A DNA stretch of 64,000 nt from Telluria antibiotica (GTDB lineage: Bacteria > Pseudomonadota > Gammaproteobacteria > Burkholderiales > Burkholderiaceae_D), in the NCBI RefSeq assembly GCF_011682055.1, contig NZ_JAAQOM010000002.1:310001-374000 (forward strand), written 5' to 3'. Positions within the stretch are counted from its first letter, which is position 1, and each line of letters starts with the position of its first letter. This document shows positions 39,059-48,208 of the stretch, piece by piece. The notes below the pieces were generated by a model. It saw nothing but the letters and a program-made list of their open reading frames with translations. It was not told the origin of the DNA and did not search any database. The position numbers were made by a program, and so were the translations under genes.

Positions 39059-41185
39059 ATGTTCACACGGAGACTCCTCCCCTACGCGGCCGCGTGCATC
39101 GCCGCGGCGTGCGCGCCGGCGTGGGCGGCCGCCGCGCCGGCGCAGGCCGAATTCCCGACCGTCCTCTACGGTGCGGCCTACTACCACGAGTACATGCCGT
39201 ACGAGCGGCTGGACAAGGACGTCCAGATGATCAAGGCGGCCGGCTTCAACGTCGTGCGCCTGGGCGAATCGACGTGGAGCCTGTGGGAGCCGGAAGACGG
39301 CCGCTTCGAGTATGCGTGGATGGACCGCGTCGTCGACGCCATGGGCAAGGCGGGCATCAAGGTCATCATGGGCACGCCCACCTATTCGATTCCCGCGTGG
39401 ATGGCGCACCAGCACCCCGAGATCCTCGCCACGAAATTCAACGGCGCGAAGAACACGTACGGCATGCGCCAGAACATGAACACGGACGCGCCGGCCTACC
39501 GCTTCTACGCGGAACGCCTGATCCGCCGCATCGCCGCGCACTACAAGGACAACCCGAACGTCATCGGCTGGCAGGTCGACAACGAGACGGCCACCTATGG
39601 CGCCGCCAACGACGACGTCTTCGTGCGCTTCCAGCACTACCTGGAAAAGAAATTCGGCACGCCGGAGAAGCTCAGCCAGGCCTGGTTCCTGAACTACTGG
39701 GGCCAGAACCTCCACACCTGGGAAGACCTGCCCCGTCCGGACGGCGCCCAGAGCACGGGCTACAAGCTGGAGTGGTCGCGCTGGGGCCAGATGCGCGTGA
39801 CGGACTTCCTGCACTGGCAGGCGCAGCTCATCCGTGAAAACGCGGGACCGCGCCAGTTCGTCACGCACGATTTCGCTGGCTCGCTGCACGGGGACGTCGA
39901 CGAGGGCGCCGTCGCGCGCGGGCTCGACGTCGCCGGCGTGAACATCTACCACTGGGGCACGCAGGACCAGTACGACGGCGCCGCGCAGAAGCTGGACGGC
40001 GATTTCACGCGGTCGCTCAAGCGCGGCAACTTCCTCGTCACGGAAACGAATGCGCAGACGACGGACTGGAGCTCCTCGTTCCAGTATCCGCCGTACGACG
40101 GCCAGTTCCGCGAGGACGTCTACACGCATTTGTCGAACGGCGCCAACATGGTGGAATATTGGCACTGGGCGTCGATCCACGGCAACCAGGAGACGTATTG
40201 GAAAGGCGTGCTGTCGCACGACCTGGAGCCGAACCGCGCCTATGCCGAAATGAGCCGCACGGGCAAGGAGCTCCAGAAGATCGGCCAGCATCTCGTCGAC
40301 CTGCGCATCCATAACGACGTGGCAATCCTGTGGAGCCGCGACTCGCTGAACGCCGTGGGCGACATGCCGTTCGCGAAGCAGACGCAATGGGGCTCGGCCG
40401 GGACCAACGCCGACTACGCCTCGGAAGTGCGCCAGATCCACCGCGCGCTGTACGACCTGAACGTCGGCACGGACTTCGTGTTCCCGGACACGCAGGACCT
40501 GTCCGCGTACAAGGTGCTGATCGTGCCCACGCTGTACATCGCCGACGACGCCCTCCTCGCGCGCATCGCCGACTACGTGCGCAAGGGCGGCCACGTCGTG
40601 GTGACGTTCAAGAGCGGCTTCGCGAACGAGAACGCGGCCGTGCGCTGGACGATGGCGCCGGGCCCGCTGCGCGCCGCCCTCGGCTTCCACTACCAGGAAT
40701 TCTCGAACCTGGCGCAGCCCCTCGCGCTTAAGGGCGATCCGTACCAGGTGGGCGACGACAACAAGGTGAAGCACTGGGCCGAGTTCCTGCAGCTGGACAC
40801 GGCGCAGGCGCTCGCATGGTACGACCACCCGTTCTTCGGCCGCTGGCCCGCCATCACGGCGAACCAGTACGGCGCGGGCAAGGCCGTCTATGAAGGCACG
40901 TATTTGTCGGACAAGCTGCAGAAGGCCGTATTGCGCACCGTGTTGCAGGAACGGGGCCTGATCGGCACCGACCAGCAACTGCCGGCGCACATCCAGGCGC
41001 GCACGGGCGTGAATCGCTTCGGCAAGACGATCCGCTACTACTTCAACTACTCGGGCGCCCCGGTCACGTTCGCGTACGGCCACAACGCGGGGACGGACCT
41101 GCTGACGGGCCGTGGCGTGAAGGGGGGCGAGACGGTCAGCCTGGCGCCATGGGATCTCGTCATCGTCGAGGAGGACGGGCGCTGA
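39059..41185 (+). CDS. Exported GH42 beta-galactosidase
   Basis: 708 residues. Signal peptide about 1-24 (ending APAWAAAA). GH42 barrel with acid/base E about 176 in WQVDNETATYG and nucleophile E about 329 in LVTETNAQT; trimerisation domain from about 420 (VAILWSRDSLNAV) and a C-terminal beta domain. It releases terminal beta-galactose, here in the periplasm or outside, unlike many cytoplasmic GH42 enzymes. AGAAAGG precedes ATG 39059. Own promoter with the regulon box. Confidence 0.92.
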   Translation: MFTRRLLPYAAACIAAACAPAWAAAAPAQAEFPTVLYGAAYYHEYMPYERLDKDVQMIKAAGFNVVRLGESTWSLWEPEDGRFEYAWMDRVVDAMGKAGIKVIMGTPTYSIPAWMAHQHPEILATKFNGAKNTYGMRQNMNTDAPAYRFYAERLIRRIAAHYKDNPNVIGWQVDNETATYGAANDDVFVRFQHYLEKKFGTPEKLSQAWFLNYWGQNLHTWEDLPRPDGAQSTGYKLEWSRWGQMRVTDFLHWQAQLIRENAGPRQFVTHDFAGSLHGDVDEGAVARGLDVAGVNIYHWGTQDQYDGAAQKLDGDFTRSLKRGNFLVTETNAQTTDWSSSFQYPPYDGQFREDVYTHLSNGANMVEYWHWASIHGNQETYWKGVLSHDLEPNRAYAEMSRTGKELQKIGQHLVDLRIHNDVAILWSRDSLNAVGDMPFAKQTQWGSAGTNADYASEVRQIHRALYDLNVGTDFVFPDTQDLSAYKVLIVPTLYIADDALLARIADYVRKGGHVVVTFKSGFANENAAVRWTMAPGPLRAALGFHYQEFSNLAQPLALKGDPYQVGDDNKVKHWAEFLQLDTAQALAWYDHPFFGRWPAITANQYGAGKAVYEGTYLSDKLQKAVLRTVLQERGLIGTDQQLPAHIQARTGVNRFGKTIRYYFNYSGAPVTFAYGHNAGTDLLTGRGVKGGETVSLAPWDLVIVEEDGR

Positions 41186-41273
41186 CACGGGCGTGGGACG
41201 TCGTTTTTTATTGCACGGCTGCAACGTTTTCTGTGCAAGAATAGAGCCTCTTTCATAAGACGACAGGTTCGCG

Positions 41274-43016
41274 ATGACCTCTCCCACGTTTCGCGTCACG
41301 ACACAGGGACTGCGGCCCGGCTACGCGGCCGGGCTGGCAGCCGACCAGCTGGCCGCGCTGTTCAAGCGCAGCAAGGAGGAGATCGCGCCCCTGCTCGGCA
41401 GCAAGCCGGTCGTCGTCAAACGGGGGCTGACGCGGGAAGCGGCCGAGCGCTACGCACGCGCGCTGGAAGGTTGCGGCTGCGTGTGCGCGATCGAAGCGGA
41501 GTCCACCCCGGCCGCCGCTGCGCCCTCCCCGCCACCGGCTGCGCCGCTGAGCGCGGACCAGCTGGGCGCCGTCTTCCCGATCCTGCGGCGCGCGGCGGTG
41601 CAGGCGCCGGACGCGGATCCCGCCGTCGTGCAGGCATTCGCCGGCGACCTCGAGATCGTCTTCCGGACGGTGACGGACGGCGTGCTCCTGCGCCAGTCCG
41701 TGCTGCGCGCGACGATGATGGACATGGACAGGCTGTACGCACTCGCGGTGTGGAACCTGTATAACTGGGTGCACTCGCGCATCACCTTCAAGCAGATGGC
41801 GATCCAGGCCCCCGAAGGCGGTACGGTCGGCGCACGTTTCTTCTCGTACGTCGAGCTGGGCGATGGCCTGGCGGCGTCCTGCCTGCTGCTGCAACCCATC
41901 TGGGAAGCGCTCGCGGCGCACCTCAAGGGGCCGGTGCGGGTCGCCGTGCCGCATGCGAACTTCTGCATGTTCTGCAGCGCCCATGACGACTTCGTCGCCG
42001 CGATGATGTGCGACCTCGCGGCCGAGACGTGGGCAGAAGCGGGTGACGCTGCCCTCTCCGGCCTGACGTATTCTGTCGATGGCGCTGGCCGGGTCGACGT
42101 CGTGCCGGGCGCGCATCTGCTGCGCACGGCGCCACCGCCGCCCACCGTGCCCGTGACGGCTTCCGCGCAACTGGTCGTCCCGAAGCTGCACGCCCACGCC
42201 GGCAATGCGGCATTGCTGGCCTTGTCGGACGACCGGTTGCGCAAGGTCCAGCCCCAGTTGTTCGACACTGCACAATGGTCCCGGGAAGACGTCCGCGTGC
42301 GCTGGCTGAGCAACATCGGCGACACGCTGGCGCGCGGCGACAGCCGGGCCGCCGTGGTCGTCGATGCGGCCAACGCGATCGTCGCGTCGTACACGGACGA
42401 ACTGGATTGCGTCGTGCTCCTCAAATTCGATCCAGCGCTCGCGCTGGCGCACGGCTGGCGCGACGGCACCCGTCTGCTGTCGGCAAACTCGTACCTCGAC
42501 CGCGATAACGGCGTCGCACCCGACCTGCGGCCGGGCCCCGGCGACGAAGGCCGCTGGGGCAACCTCTGGCCGCTGATTGCCGACCTGCTGACGGACGATG
42601 CCGCGGGCCTCGCCGCGCGCAAGGCGACGATCGCGGAGGCGGAGTGGAACCGCGCGTGGGACCTGGGCCTGCGCGCGCTGGCCAACAACGACACCCCGCG
42701 CGATGGGCGGCCGGTGACGAGCATGGCGCCGGCGCGCAAGCCCCGCGCGGCAGCATCGGCCGCTGCACCGGGTGCAGCCACGCGCACGCGCGCGGCGCCG
42801 CGCAAGCCCGCGCGCGCGCAAGGCACGTTCGGCGCGTGCGTGAAAAATGCCGCCATCGGCGGCGTGTGCGCCTGGGCCGTCTGGGGCGCGGGCCTCCACG
42901 TGGCGGAGATGCCGCACGACGGCCTGTTCTACGTGGCCTGCTTCGGCATCGCCGTATTCGGCGCCATCGGGCTGGGTTGCCTGTGGAGCGCCGCGAACTA
43001 CCTGCGCGGCGCCTGA
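41274..43016 (+). CDS. DUF1444 (YtpQ)-like protein with C-terminal membrane helices
   Basis: 580 residues. The N-terminal 60 residues (LAALFKRSKEEIAPLLGSKP, then EAAERYARALEGCGCVC) form a small alpha/beta domain often found on proteins of unknown function. Residues about 90-380 resemble DUF1444/YtpQ: YALAVWNLYNWV, SCLLLQPIWEALA and RVAVPHANFCMF. A basic Ala/Pro linker leads to two hydrophobic helices (about 522-540 and 548-570). No catalytic motif is visible and the role is unknown. It converges with the esterase gene, 4 nt between stops, and is not part of the sugar operon. Confidence 0.65.
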   Translation: MTSPTFRVTTQGLRPGYAAGLAADQLAALFKRSKEEIAPLLGSKPVVVKRGLTREAAERYARALEGCGCVCAIEAESTPAAAAPSPPPAAPLSADQLGAVFPILRRAAVQAPDADPAVVQAFAGDLEIVFRTVTDGVLLRQSVLRATMMDMDRLYALAVWNLYNWVHSRITFKQMAIQAPEGGTVGARFFSYVELGDGLAASCLLLQPIWEALAAHLKGPVRVAVPHANFCMFCSAHDDFVAAMMCDLAAETWAEAGDAALSGLTYSVDGAGRVDVVPGAHLLRTAPPPPTVPVTASAQLVVPKLHAHAGNAALLALSDDRLRKVQPQLFDTAQWSREDVRVRWLSNIGDTLARGDSRAAVVVDAANAIVASYTDELDCVVLLKFDPALALAHGWRDGTRLLSANSYLDRDNGVAPDLRPGPGDEGRWGNLWPLIADLLTDDAAGLAARKATIAEAEWNRAWDLGLRALANNDTPRDGRPVTSMAPARKPRAAASAAAPGAATRTRAAPRKPARAQGTFGACVKNAAIGGVCAWAVWGAGLHVAEMPHDGLFYVACFGIAVFGAIGLGCLWSAANYLRGA

Positions 43017-43020
43017 GTCC

Positions 43021-43941
43021 TCAACGGAACAGCTGCTGGGCGTAGTGGTACAGGTTCTCCGCCCAGCTGTCGCGGTCGTGGCCATACTCGTCCACGTTCC
43101 ACTTGTGGGCCACCCCCTGCTCCCGCAGCTTGCGGTGGACGCCCTGCGCGACGTTGATCAACCCGTCGCGGTTGCCGCACGACAGATACACGAGCTTCAG
43201 CCGGCTGCCCGACTTCACCGCCGCACCGGCCAGCCTGGCCGGATCGTCCGTGTTCGGCGCCGGCGAGAACCCCGCGACCCAGGCGAACGCCTCGGGATGC
43301 GCCAGGCCGAAGTTCAATGACTGCCCGCCGCCCATCGACAGGCCGCCGATCGCGCGGTGCGCGCCGTCCGCCTGCGTCGGATACGCGGCGTCGACGGCGG
43401 GAATCAGCGATTCCAGCAGGTCGCGCTCGAAGCGCGCGAAGCCGGCCGCGTTCTCCTGCGTGAAGACCTTGTCCTGCGGCGGCGCACGGTCGTCCGCCAG
43501 CGCGCGGCCGTTCGGCATCACGACGATCATCGGCACGACCTTGCCCGCGGCCATGAGGTTGTCGAGGACCTCGCTCGAGCGCACGTACCCGCGCCACTCG
43601 TCCTGGTTGCCGCCGATGCCGTGCAACAGGTACAGCACCGGATAGCGGCGCGCCTTGTCGTAGCCGGGCGGCAGCCACACGTTGGCAGCGCGCCGCGTGC
43701 CCGTGACGATGGATGCGTACGTGAACGGTTCCACCGTGCCGTGCGCGCTGCCCGGCTGCGCGTCGGCGAAGCCGGCCGGCGGCTTCGGATACGCGCGCAC
43801 GTCGTCGGCGGCGAGCACGATGGGACGGGCGAAGTTGGCGCGCGCCTTGTCCGCATTGACCTCGGCGTCCTGCGCGTGCGCGCCCGCGCCCAGCGCGCAC
43901 AGGACGGCGGCGGCCAAGGTCGAAGCGAAGCGAATCTTCAT
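43021..43941 (-). CDS. Exported CE1-type carbohydrate esterase
   Basis: 306 residues. Signal peptide about 1-23 (AGAHAQ). Alpha/beta hydrolase of the esterase D/feruloyl-acetyl esterase group: oxyanion region LLHGIGGNQDEW near 115, nucleophile Ser in GGLSMGGGQS near 200, Asp/His expected near 265 and 287 (GHDRDSW). It removes acyl groups from hemicellulose oligosaccharides. AGGAA precedes ATG 43941. Third gene after GH29 and GH31 in a minus-strand operon. Confidence 0.85.
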   Translation of the reverse strand: MKIRFASTLAAAVLCALGAGAHAQDAEVNADKARANFARPIVLAADDVRAYPKPPAGFADAQPGSAHGTVEPFTYASIVTGTRRAANVWLPPGYDKARRYPVLYLLHGIGGNQDEWRGYVRSSEVLDNLMAAGKVVPMIVVMPNGRALADDRAPPQDKVFTQENAAGFARFERDLLESLIPAVDAAYPTQADGAHRAIGGLSMGGGQSLNFGLAHPEAFAWVAGFSPAPNTDDPARLAGAAVKSGSRLKLVYLSCGNRDGLINVAQGVHRKLREQGVAHKWNVDEYGHDRDSWAENLYHYAQQLFR

Positions 43942-43960
43942 GGTTCGGTTCCTGAGTGGT

Positions 43961-46432
43961 TCAAGGTTGGATGGTCATGGCCCGGCCATCGTAGACGACA
44001 TCGACGGCCTTGTCTTCCCGTCCGACGACGACGACCCGGAATCGGCGCTGCGCCCGCATGCCGGGGAACGTGCCGCGCCGTCCGGCGATCGTGAGCTTGT
44101 GCGCCGCGTCGTCCCAGCGCATGTCGGTGAGCGCGTATTCGCCCCGTTCGTAGCCCCAGCCCTCGCCCGCGTCCTCGTACAACGTATAGGTGCCGTCGGC
44201 GCCGGGATAGATGCGCAGTTCGAGCGGCACGTCCGTCGGTTCCGATGCGTACTGCACGACGGGGCCCAGCGGGACGATGCTGCCGGCCCGCACGTGCAGC
44301 GGGATGCGGGCGAGCGGCGCGGCCGTGGCGATGGTGCGGCCGCCGGCCAGGCGCTCTCCCGTCCAGAAGTCGAACCACGTGCCCGCCGGCAGGTAGACGT
44401 CGCGCGTGCGCGCCGCGGCCTCGATCGGCGTGGAGCCGGGCCCGTAATACATCGGCGTCGTGACGGGACTGACCATGAGCCCCTCGCCGAACAGCATCTG
44501 CGACTTGAGGTCGTGCGTATGCGGATCGTCCGGGAACGCGAACGCCACCGGCCGGATGAACGACGCGCCGCGCAGGTGCACGAGGCCGGCCTGCGAATAG
44601 ATCGCCGGCAGCAGGCGGTAGCGCAACTGGATCGCGTCCACGATCGCGTCGTAGAACGGCGTGCCCGGCGCGCCGAAGTGCCAGGGCTCGCGCGGCGTGT
44701 CAGTGCCGTGGCTGCGGAACATGGGCAGGAACACGCCGAACTGCAGCCAGCGGGCGTACAGCTCGCGATAGCCCAGGTCCGCCACGCCCTTGTCGAAGTC
44801 GCCGGCCATGAACCAGGGCTGGCCGCGCCCCGTGAAGAACGCACCCACGTCGAACGTGACGTACGGATTGCCCGACGCGCTGTAGCGCTGCACGGCCGCG
44901 ACCTGTTGCGCGAACACGGGCCACGTGGCCGAGATGTCGCCCGTCCATGCGACGGCACCCGCCGCCTGGCTGCCGGGATAGGCGGACCGCGTCAGGTTCA
45001 CGAGGCGCTTGTCCGGCACCTGCCGGCGCCAGTTGCGCATGAAATGCTGCGCATCGACGAGCGCGTACGCATTCAGGTATTGCGGATCCATGACGCGCGC
45101 CAGGCCGTCGACGTTGACGTCGTCGGCGTGCGCCGTCCGGCGTGGATCCCACGTCCAGTCGGCGACTTCCGGCTCGGTCGAGTCGCACCACCACGCATCG
45201 ATGCCGTGCCGCCCCAGATAAGTCCACACGTTGCGGAAATAGGCGTCGGCCGCGTCAAGCCGGAAGAAATCGACGTACGGCGTCCCGCCGCTCAGGTAGC
45301 CCGCCTCCTTCAGTTCGCGGCCGGGCGCGTCGAGCGGCGTCGGGTTCGGCCAGATGGAGATCATGACGTGCGCGTTCTCGTCGTGCACGGCCCGGGTCAT
45401 CGCGCCGAGGTCGGGATAGCGAGAAGGGTCCGGCACGGGGCTGCCCCAGTGGTCCGGCGTCCAGTAGTTCCAGTCCTGGACGATGAGATCGAGCGGGATG
45501 CGGCGCTCACGGAATGCCTTCACCGTGGCGACGACTTCGTCCTGCGTCTTGTAGCGTTCCTTCGACTGCACATAGCCGTACGCCCAGCGCGGCAGCATGG
45601 TCGCGGCGCCCGTCAGCTGGCGGTAGCCCTCGATCGCGCCGTCCATCGACGGCCCGACGATGACGTAGTAATCGAGATCGTCCACGACGTCGCTCGTGAC
45701 GGACATCCCCGTCTTCCCGTCCGCGAACGTCATGGCGCTGTACGTATCGAACAGCACGCCGTAGCCGCGCGTCGACACGACGAACGGCAGCACGATGCGC
45801 AGGTTGTGCTGGTACAGGCGCTTCGTCTTGCCGCGCAGGTCGAGGTCGGACGTCTCGTCGAAGCCCAGGCCATACAGCGCTTCGTCGCCGGCGAGGCGGA
45901 AGCGCGCCGTCGCCTGCCACGCGTCGCGGTCCTTCGTCCGCACGTAGCGGTCGGCCACCTGGCGGTCGCCGTCGACCGTCTTGACGGTGGCCACGGAGGC
46001 AGGATCGGGCGCAGACTTGAACACGGCCACCCGCTCGAACGCACGGGGCGCCGCGGCGTCCTCGCGCAACAGGACGGTGCCTGCGGCATCGCGGAACACG
46101 AGCGCGCCCGTCGTCCGGTTCACGGCGACACTCGCCCGCGCCGAGCGCAGCACGCGGTCCTTGCCCTGGTCGCCCGCCGTGACGGGCCCCGGCCGCTCGG
46201 CGACCGGTACACGCATGAGGTGCGCGGACGCGGACCACGCGGCGTTGCGCGTCGCGGTGACGTGCACGATGCGGTCGGTGACGAAATCGACCTTGACCCG
46301 CGTGTCGCCCACACGGTATTCGATCCCGCTGGCGGACTCGCGCACGTCCTGGACCGCGGCGTGCGCCGCGTCCACGCACGACAGCAGCGCGAACGCCGCC
46401 AGCACGGCCCGCAGTCGGCGTGGCACGATCAC
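43961..46432 (-). CDS. GH31 alpha-xylosidase-type glycosidase
   Basis: 823 residues. Signal peptide about 1-26. N-terminal beta-sandwich, then the GH31 barrel: RWAYGYVQSKERYKTQ near 255, IVQDWNYW near 290 and the nucleophile Asp in WWCDSTEPE near 405; acid/base Asp expected in the AVAWTGDISATW segment near 485. The CDSTEPE form is seen in alpha-xylosidases, which remove alpha-1,6-xylose from xyloglucan oligosaccharides. Start GTG 46432 overlaps the GH29 stop (GTGA) behind AGGGTGG; GTG 46426 is also possible. Confidence 0.9.
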   Translation of the reverse strand: MIVPRRLRAVLAAFALLSCVDAAHAAVQDVRESASGIEYRVGDTRVKVDFVTDRIVHVTATRNAAWSASAHLMRVPVAERPGPVTAGDQGKDRVLRSARASVAVNRTTGALVFRDAAGTVLLREDAAAPRAFERVAVFKSAPDPASVATVKTVDGDRQVADRYVRTKDRDAWQATARFRLAGDEALYGLGFDETSDLDLRGKTKRLYQHNLRIVLPFVVSTRGYGVLFDTYSAMTFADGKTGMSVTSDVVDDLDYYVIVGPSMDGAIEGYRQLTGAATMLPRWAYGYVQSKERYKTQDEVVATVKAFRERRIPLDLIVQDWNYWTPDHWGSPVPDPSRYPDLGAMTRAVHDENAHVMISIWPNPTPLDAPGRELKEAGYLSGGTPYVDFFRLDAADAYFRNVWTYLGRHGIDAWWCDSTEPEVADWTWDPRRTAHADDVNVDGLARVMDPQYLNAYALVDAQHFMRNWRRQVPDKRLVNLTRSAYPGSQAAGAVAWTGDISATWPVFAQQVAAVQRYSASGNPYVTFDVGAFFTGRGQPWFMAGDFDKGVADLGYRELYARWLQFGVFLPMFRSHGTDTPREPWHFGAPGTPFYDAIVDAIQLRYRLLPAIYSQAGLVHLRGASFIRPVAFAFPDDPHTHDLKSQMLFGEGLMVSPVTTPMYYGPGSTPIEAAARTRDVYLPAGTWFDFWTGERLAGGRTIATAAPLARIPLHVRAGSIVPLGPVVQYASEPTDVPLELRIYPGADGTYTLYEDAGEGWGYERGEYALTDMRWDDAAHKLTIAGRRGTFPGMRAQRRFRVVVVGREDKAVDVVYDGRAMTIQP

Positions 46433-48066
46433 GCCACCCTCAGCGCGAATGCATACGGCAGTGCGGGACGCTGTTGCGGCAGGGTCACCGAGAGGCCATC
46501 GGCCGTCTGCTGGAACGCGAGCGCGCCGCCGCCCACGAGCTCCACGCGCGCCACCGGCTTGGGCAGGTGGTCGCCGCCGGCACGCATCGCCTTGATGTTG
46601 ACCTTCCCGTCTTCCGGCCACCCCATCACGAACGCGTACACGGCATCCTTGCCGGACGTGAAGCGGATGTCGGCGCCGGAGAACGGCCGGCCCTTGCCCT
46701 CGTTGAAGCCGGGGCCGGACAACGGCGCGGCCGCATCGTCGGCCACGGGCCCTTCGCCGTACAGCACCCAGGGGCGGCTGTCGAAGATGCCTTCGCCGTT
46801 GGCGGCCGTCCAGCGGCCGATCTCCTCGACGATGGCGCGTTCCTGCTCGTCGATGGTGCCGTTGCCGCGCACGGGCACGGACAGCAGCAGGTTGCCGTTC
46901 TTGCTGACGACGTCGATCAGCGTGTGCACGACCGTCTGCGCGCTCTTGTACGCCTTGTTGTCGTAGATGCGGCGGTCGTAGTGCCAGCTGCCGATGCAGG
47001 TGCACGTCTGCCACGGCAGCGGCTCGATGCGCGGGCTCTGGCCCCGCTCGATGTCCCACACCATCGAATGGCGCTGGACCTCGTCGAGGATCTTGCCGTT
47101 GACGACGACGTCGACCTTGCCCCGCTTGGCGACGCTGCGGTTGTACATATGCGCGAGCAGTTGCGAGCCGACGTCGCTGACGGGCCACAGCGGCAGCACG
47201 GTGTCATCGTAGTAGACGAGGTCGGGGTCGTAGCTGTCGATCAGGTCGACGGTACGGTTGTACAGCTTGTCCGCATACGCCTTGCTCGGGGCGACCACGC
47301 CGCCGCCCCACGCCCAGCGCTGGTCGGTGCTGCCGCCGTCCTTGCTGAGCGGGTGGGCCTGTGCATACAGGGCCTGCGGATCGTGGCCGTTCCACCACTG
47401 GCCGCGGCCATCGGCCTTGGTCAGGCGGCCGTCGTACGGGACGCCGGCCAGCGGGCCCGTCTTGTCCGCGCCCTGCGCCGTCTCGTACCAGTTCCACGCG
47501 TGCGCCGCGTGCACGGACACGCCGAAGCGCAGGCCGTGCTTGCGGGCCGCGTCGTGCCAGCCTTTGATCAGGTCCTTGCCGGGTCCGAGCTTCGTCGAGT
47601 TCCACTCAGGCTGGTAGCGGCTGTTGTACAGGTCGAAGTTGTCGTGGTGGTTGGCCAGCGCGACGAAGTATTTCGCGCCCGCGCTCTTGTACAGGCCCAC
47701 GAGTTCGTCCGGATTCCAGCGCTCCGCCTTCCAGCGGCGGATGATGTCCTTGAAGCCGAACTTCGACGGGTGCCCGTATTTCGCCACGTGGTACTTGTAG
47801 TGGTCACTGCCCTCCTCGTACATGCCGCGGGCGTACCAGTCGCCGTGTTCGGGTTCGCACTGCGGGCCCCAGTGCGCCCAGATGCCGAACTTCGCGTTGC
47901 GGAACCAATCGGGCGTCTCGTACTTCGACAGCGATTGCCAATTCGGCTCGAACGGGCCGGTGGCCATGGGCACGCGGGTGGCGGCCGCCTTCGCGGCGGC
48001 ATAGGGGGACAGGGCCAGCGCGGGCAGCGCGGAGGCCAGGTGCTGCAGGAGTTCACGTCGTTTCAT
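46429..48066 (-). CDS. GH29 alpha-L-fucosidase
   Basis: 545 residues. Twin-arginine-like export signal (MKRRELLQHLASALPALAL). The GH29 barrel shows WFRNAKFGIWAHWGPQ near 52, YFVALANHHDNFDLY near 140 and the nucleophile Asp in DLVYYDD near 280. It releases terminal alpha-L-fucose. I prefer ATG 48066, 9 nt behind GGAAAG; ATG 48072 is too close to it. First gene of the GH29-GH31-esterase operon under the promoter at 48131-48175. Confidence 0.93.
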   Translation of the reverse strand: MKRRELLQHLASALPALALSPYAAAKAAATRVPMATGPFEPNWQSLSKYETPDWFRNAKFGIWAHWGPQCEPEHGDWYARGMYEEGSDHYKYHVAKYGHPSKFGFKDIIRRWKAERWNPDELVGLYKSAGAKYFVALANHHDNFDLYNSRYQPEWNSTKLGPGKDLIKGWHDAARKHGLRFGVSVHAAHAWNWYETAQGADKTGPLAGVPYDGRLTKADGRGQWWNGHDPQALYAQAHPLSKDGGSTDQRWAWGGGVVAPSKAYADKLYNRTVDLIDSYDPDLVYYDDTVLPLWPVSDVGSQLLAHMYNRSVAKRGKVDVVVNGKILDEVQRHSMVWDIERGQSPRIEPLPWQTCTCIGSWHYDRRIYDNKAYKSAQTVVHTLIDVVSKNGNLLLSVPVRGNGTIDEQERAIVEEIGRWTAANGEGIFDSRPWVLYGEGPVADDAAAPLSGPGFNEGKGRPFSGADIRFTSGKDAVYAFVMGWPEDGKVNIKAMRAGGDHLPKPVARVELVGGGALAFQQTADGLSVTLPQQRPALPYAFALRVA

Positions 48067-48130
48067 CGGCATCTTTCCAAGGTAGGTATCGGGGCGGCCA
48101 TTGTGCGAAGGGCTCTTGTCGATCGACGAA

Positions 48131-48175
48131 ATAGTGCCCGTCGACTCCTACCCCGGCAATTATGAAATCCGCCAG
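48131..48175 (-). promoter_or_regulatory. Shared-box promoter of the GH29-GH31-esterase operon
   Basis: Box CTGGCGGATTTCATAA (48160-48175), -35 TTGCCG (48154-48159), 17-nt spacer, -10 CACTAT (48131-48136). A GGCCTCA/TGAGGCC hairpin (48178-48199) lies directly upstream and may end the halogenase transcript. Confidence 0.7.
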
Positions 48176-48208
48176 GCGGCCTCATATTTTCGTGAGGCCG
48201 CGGCGCCG

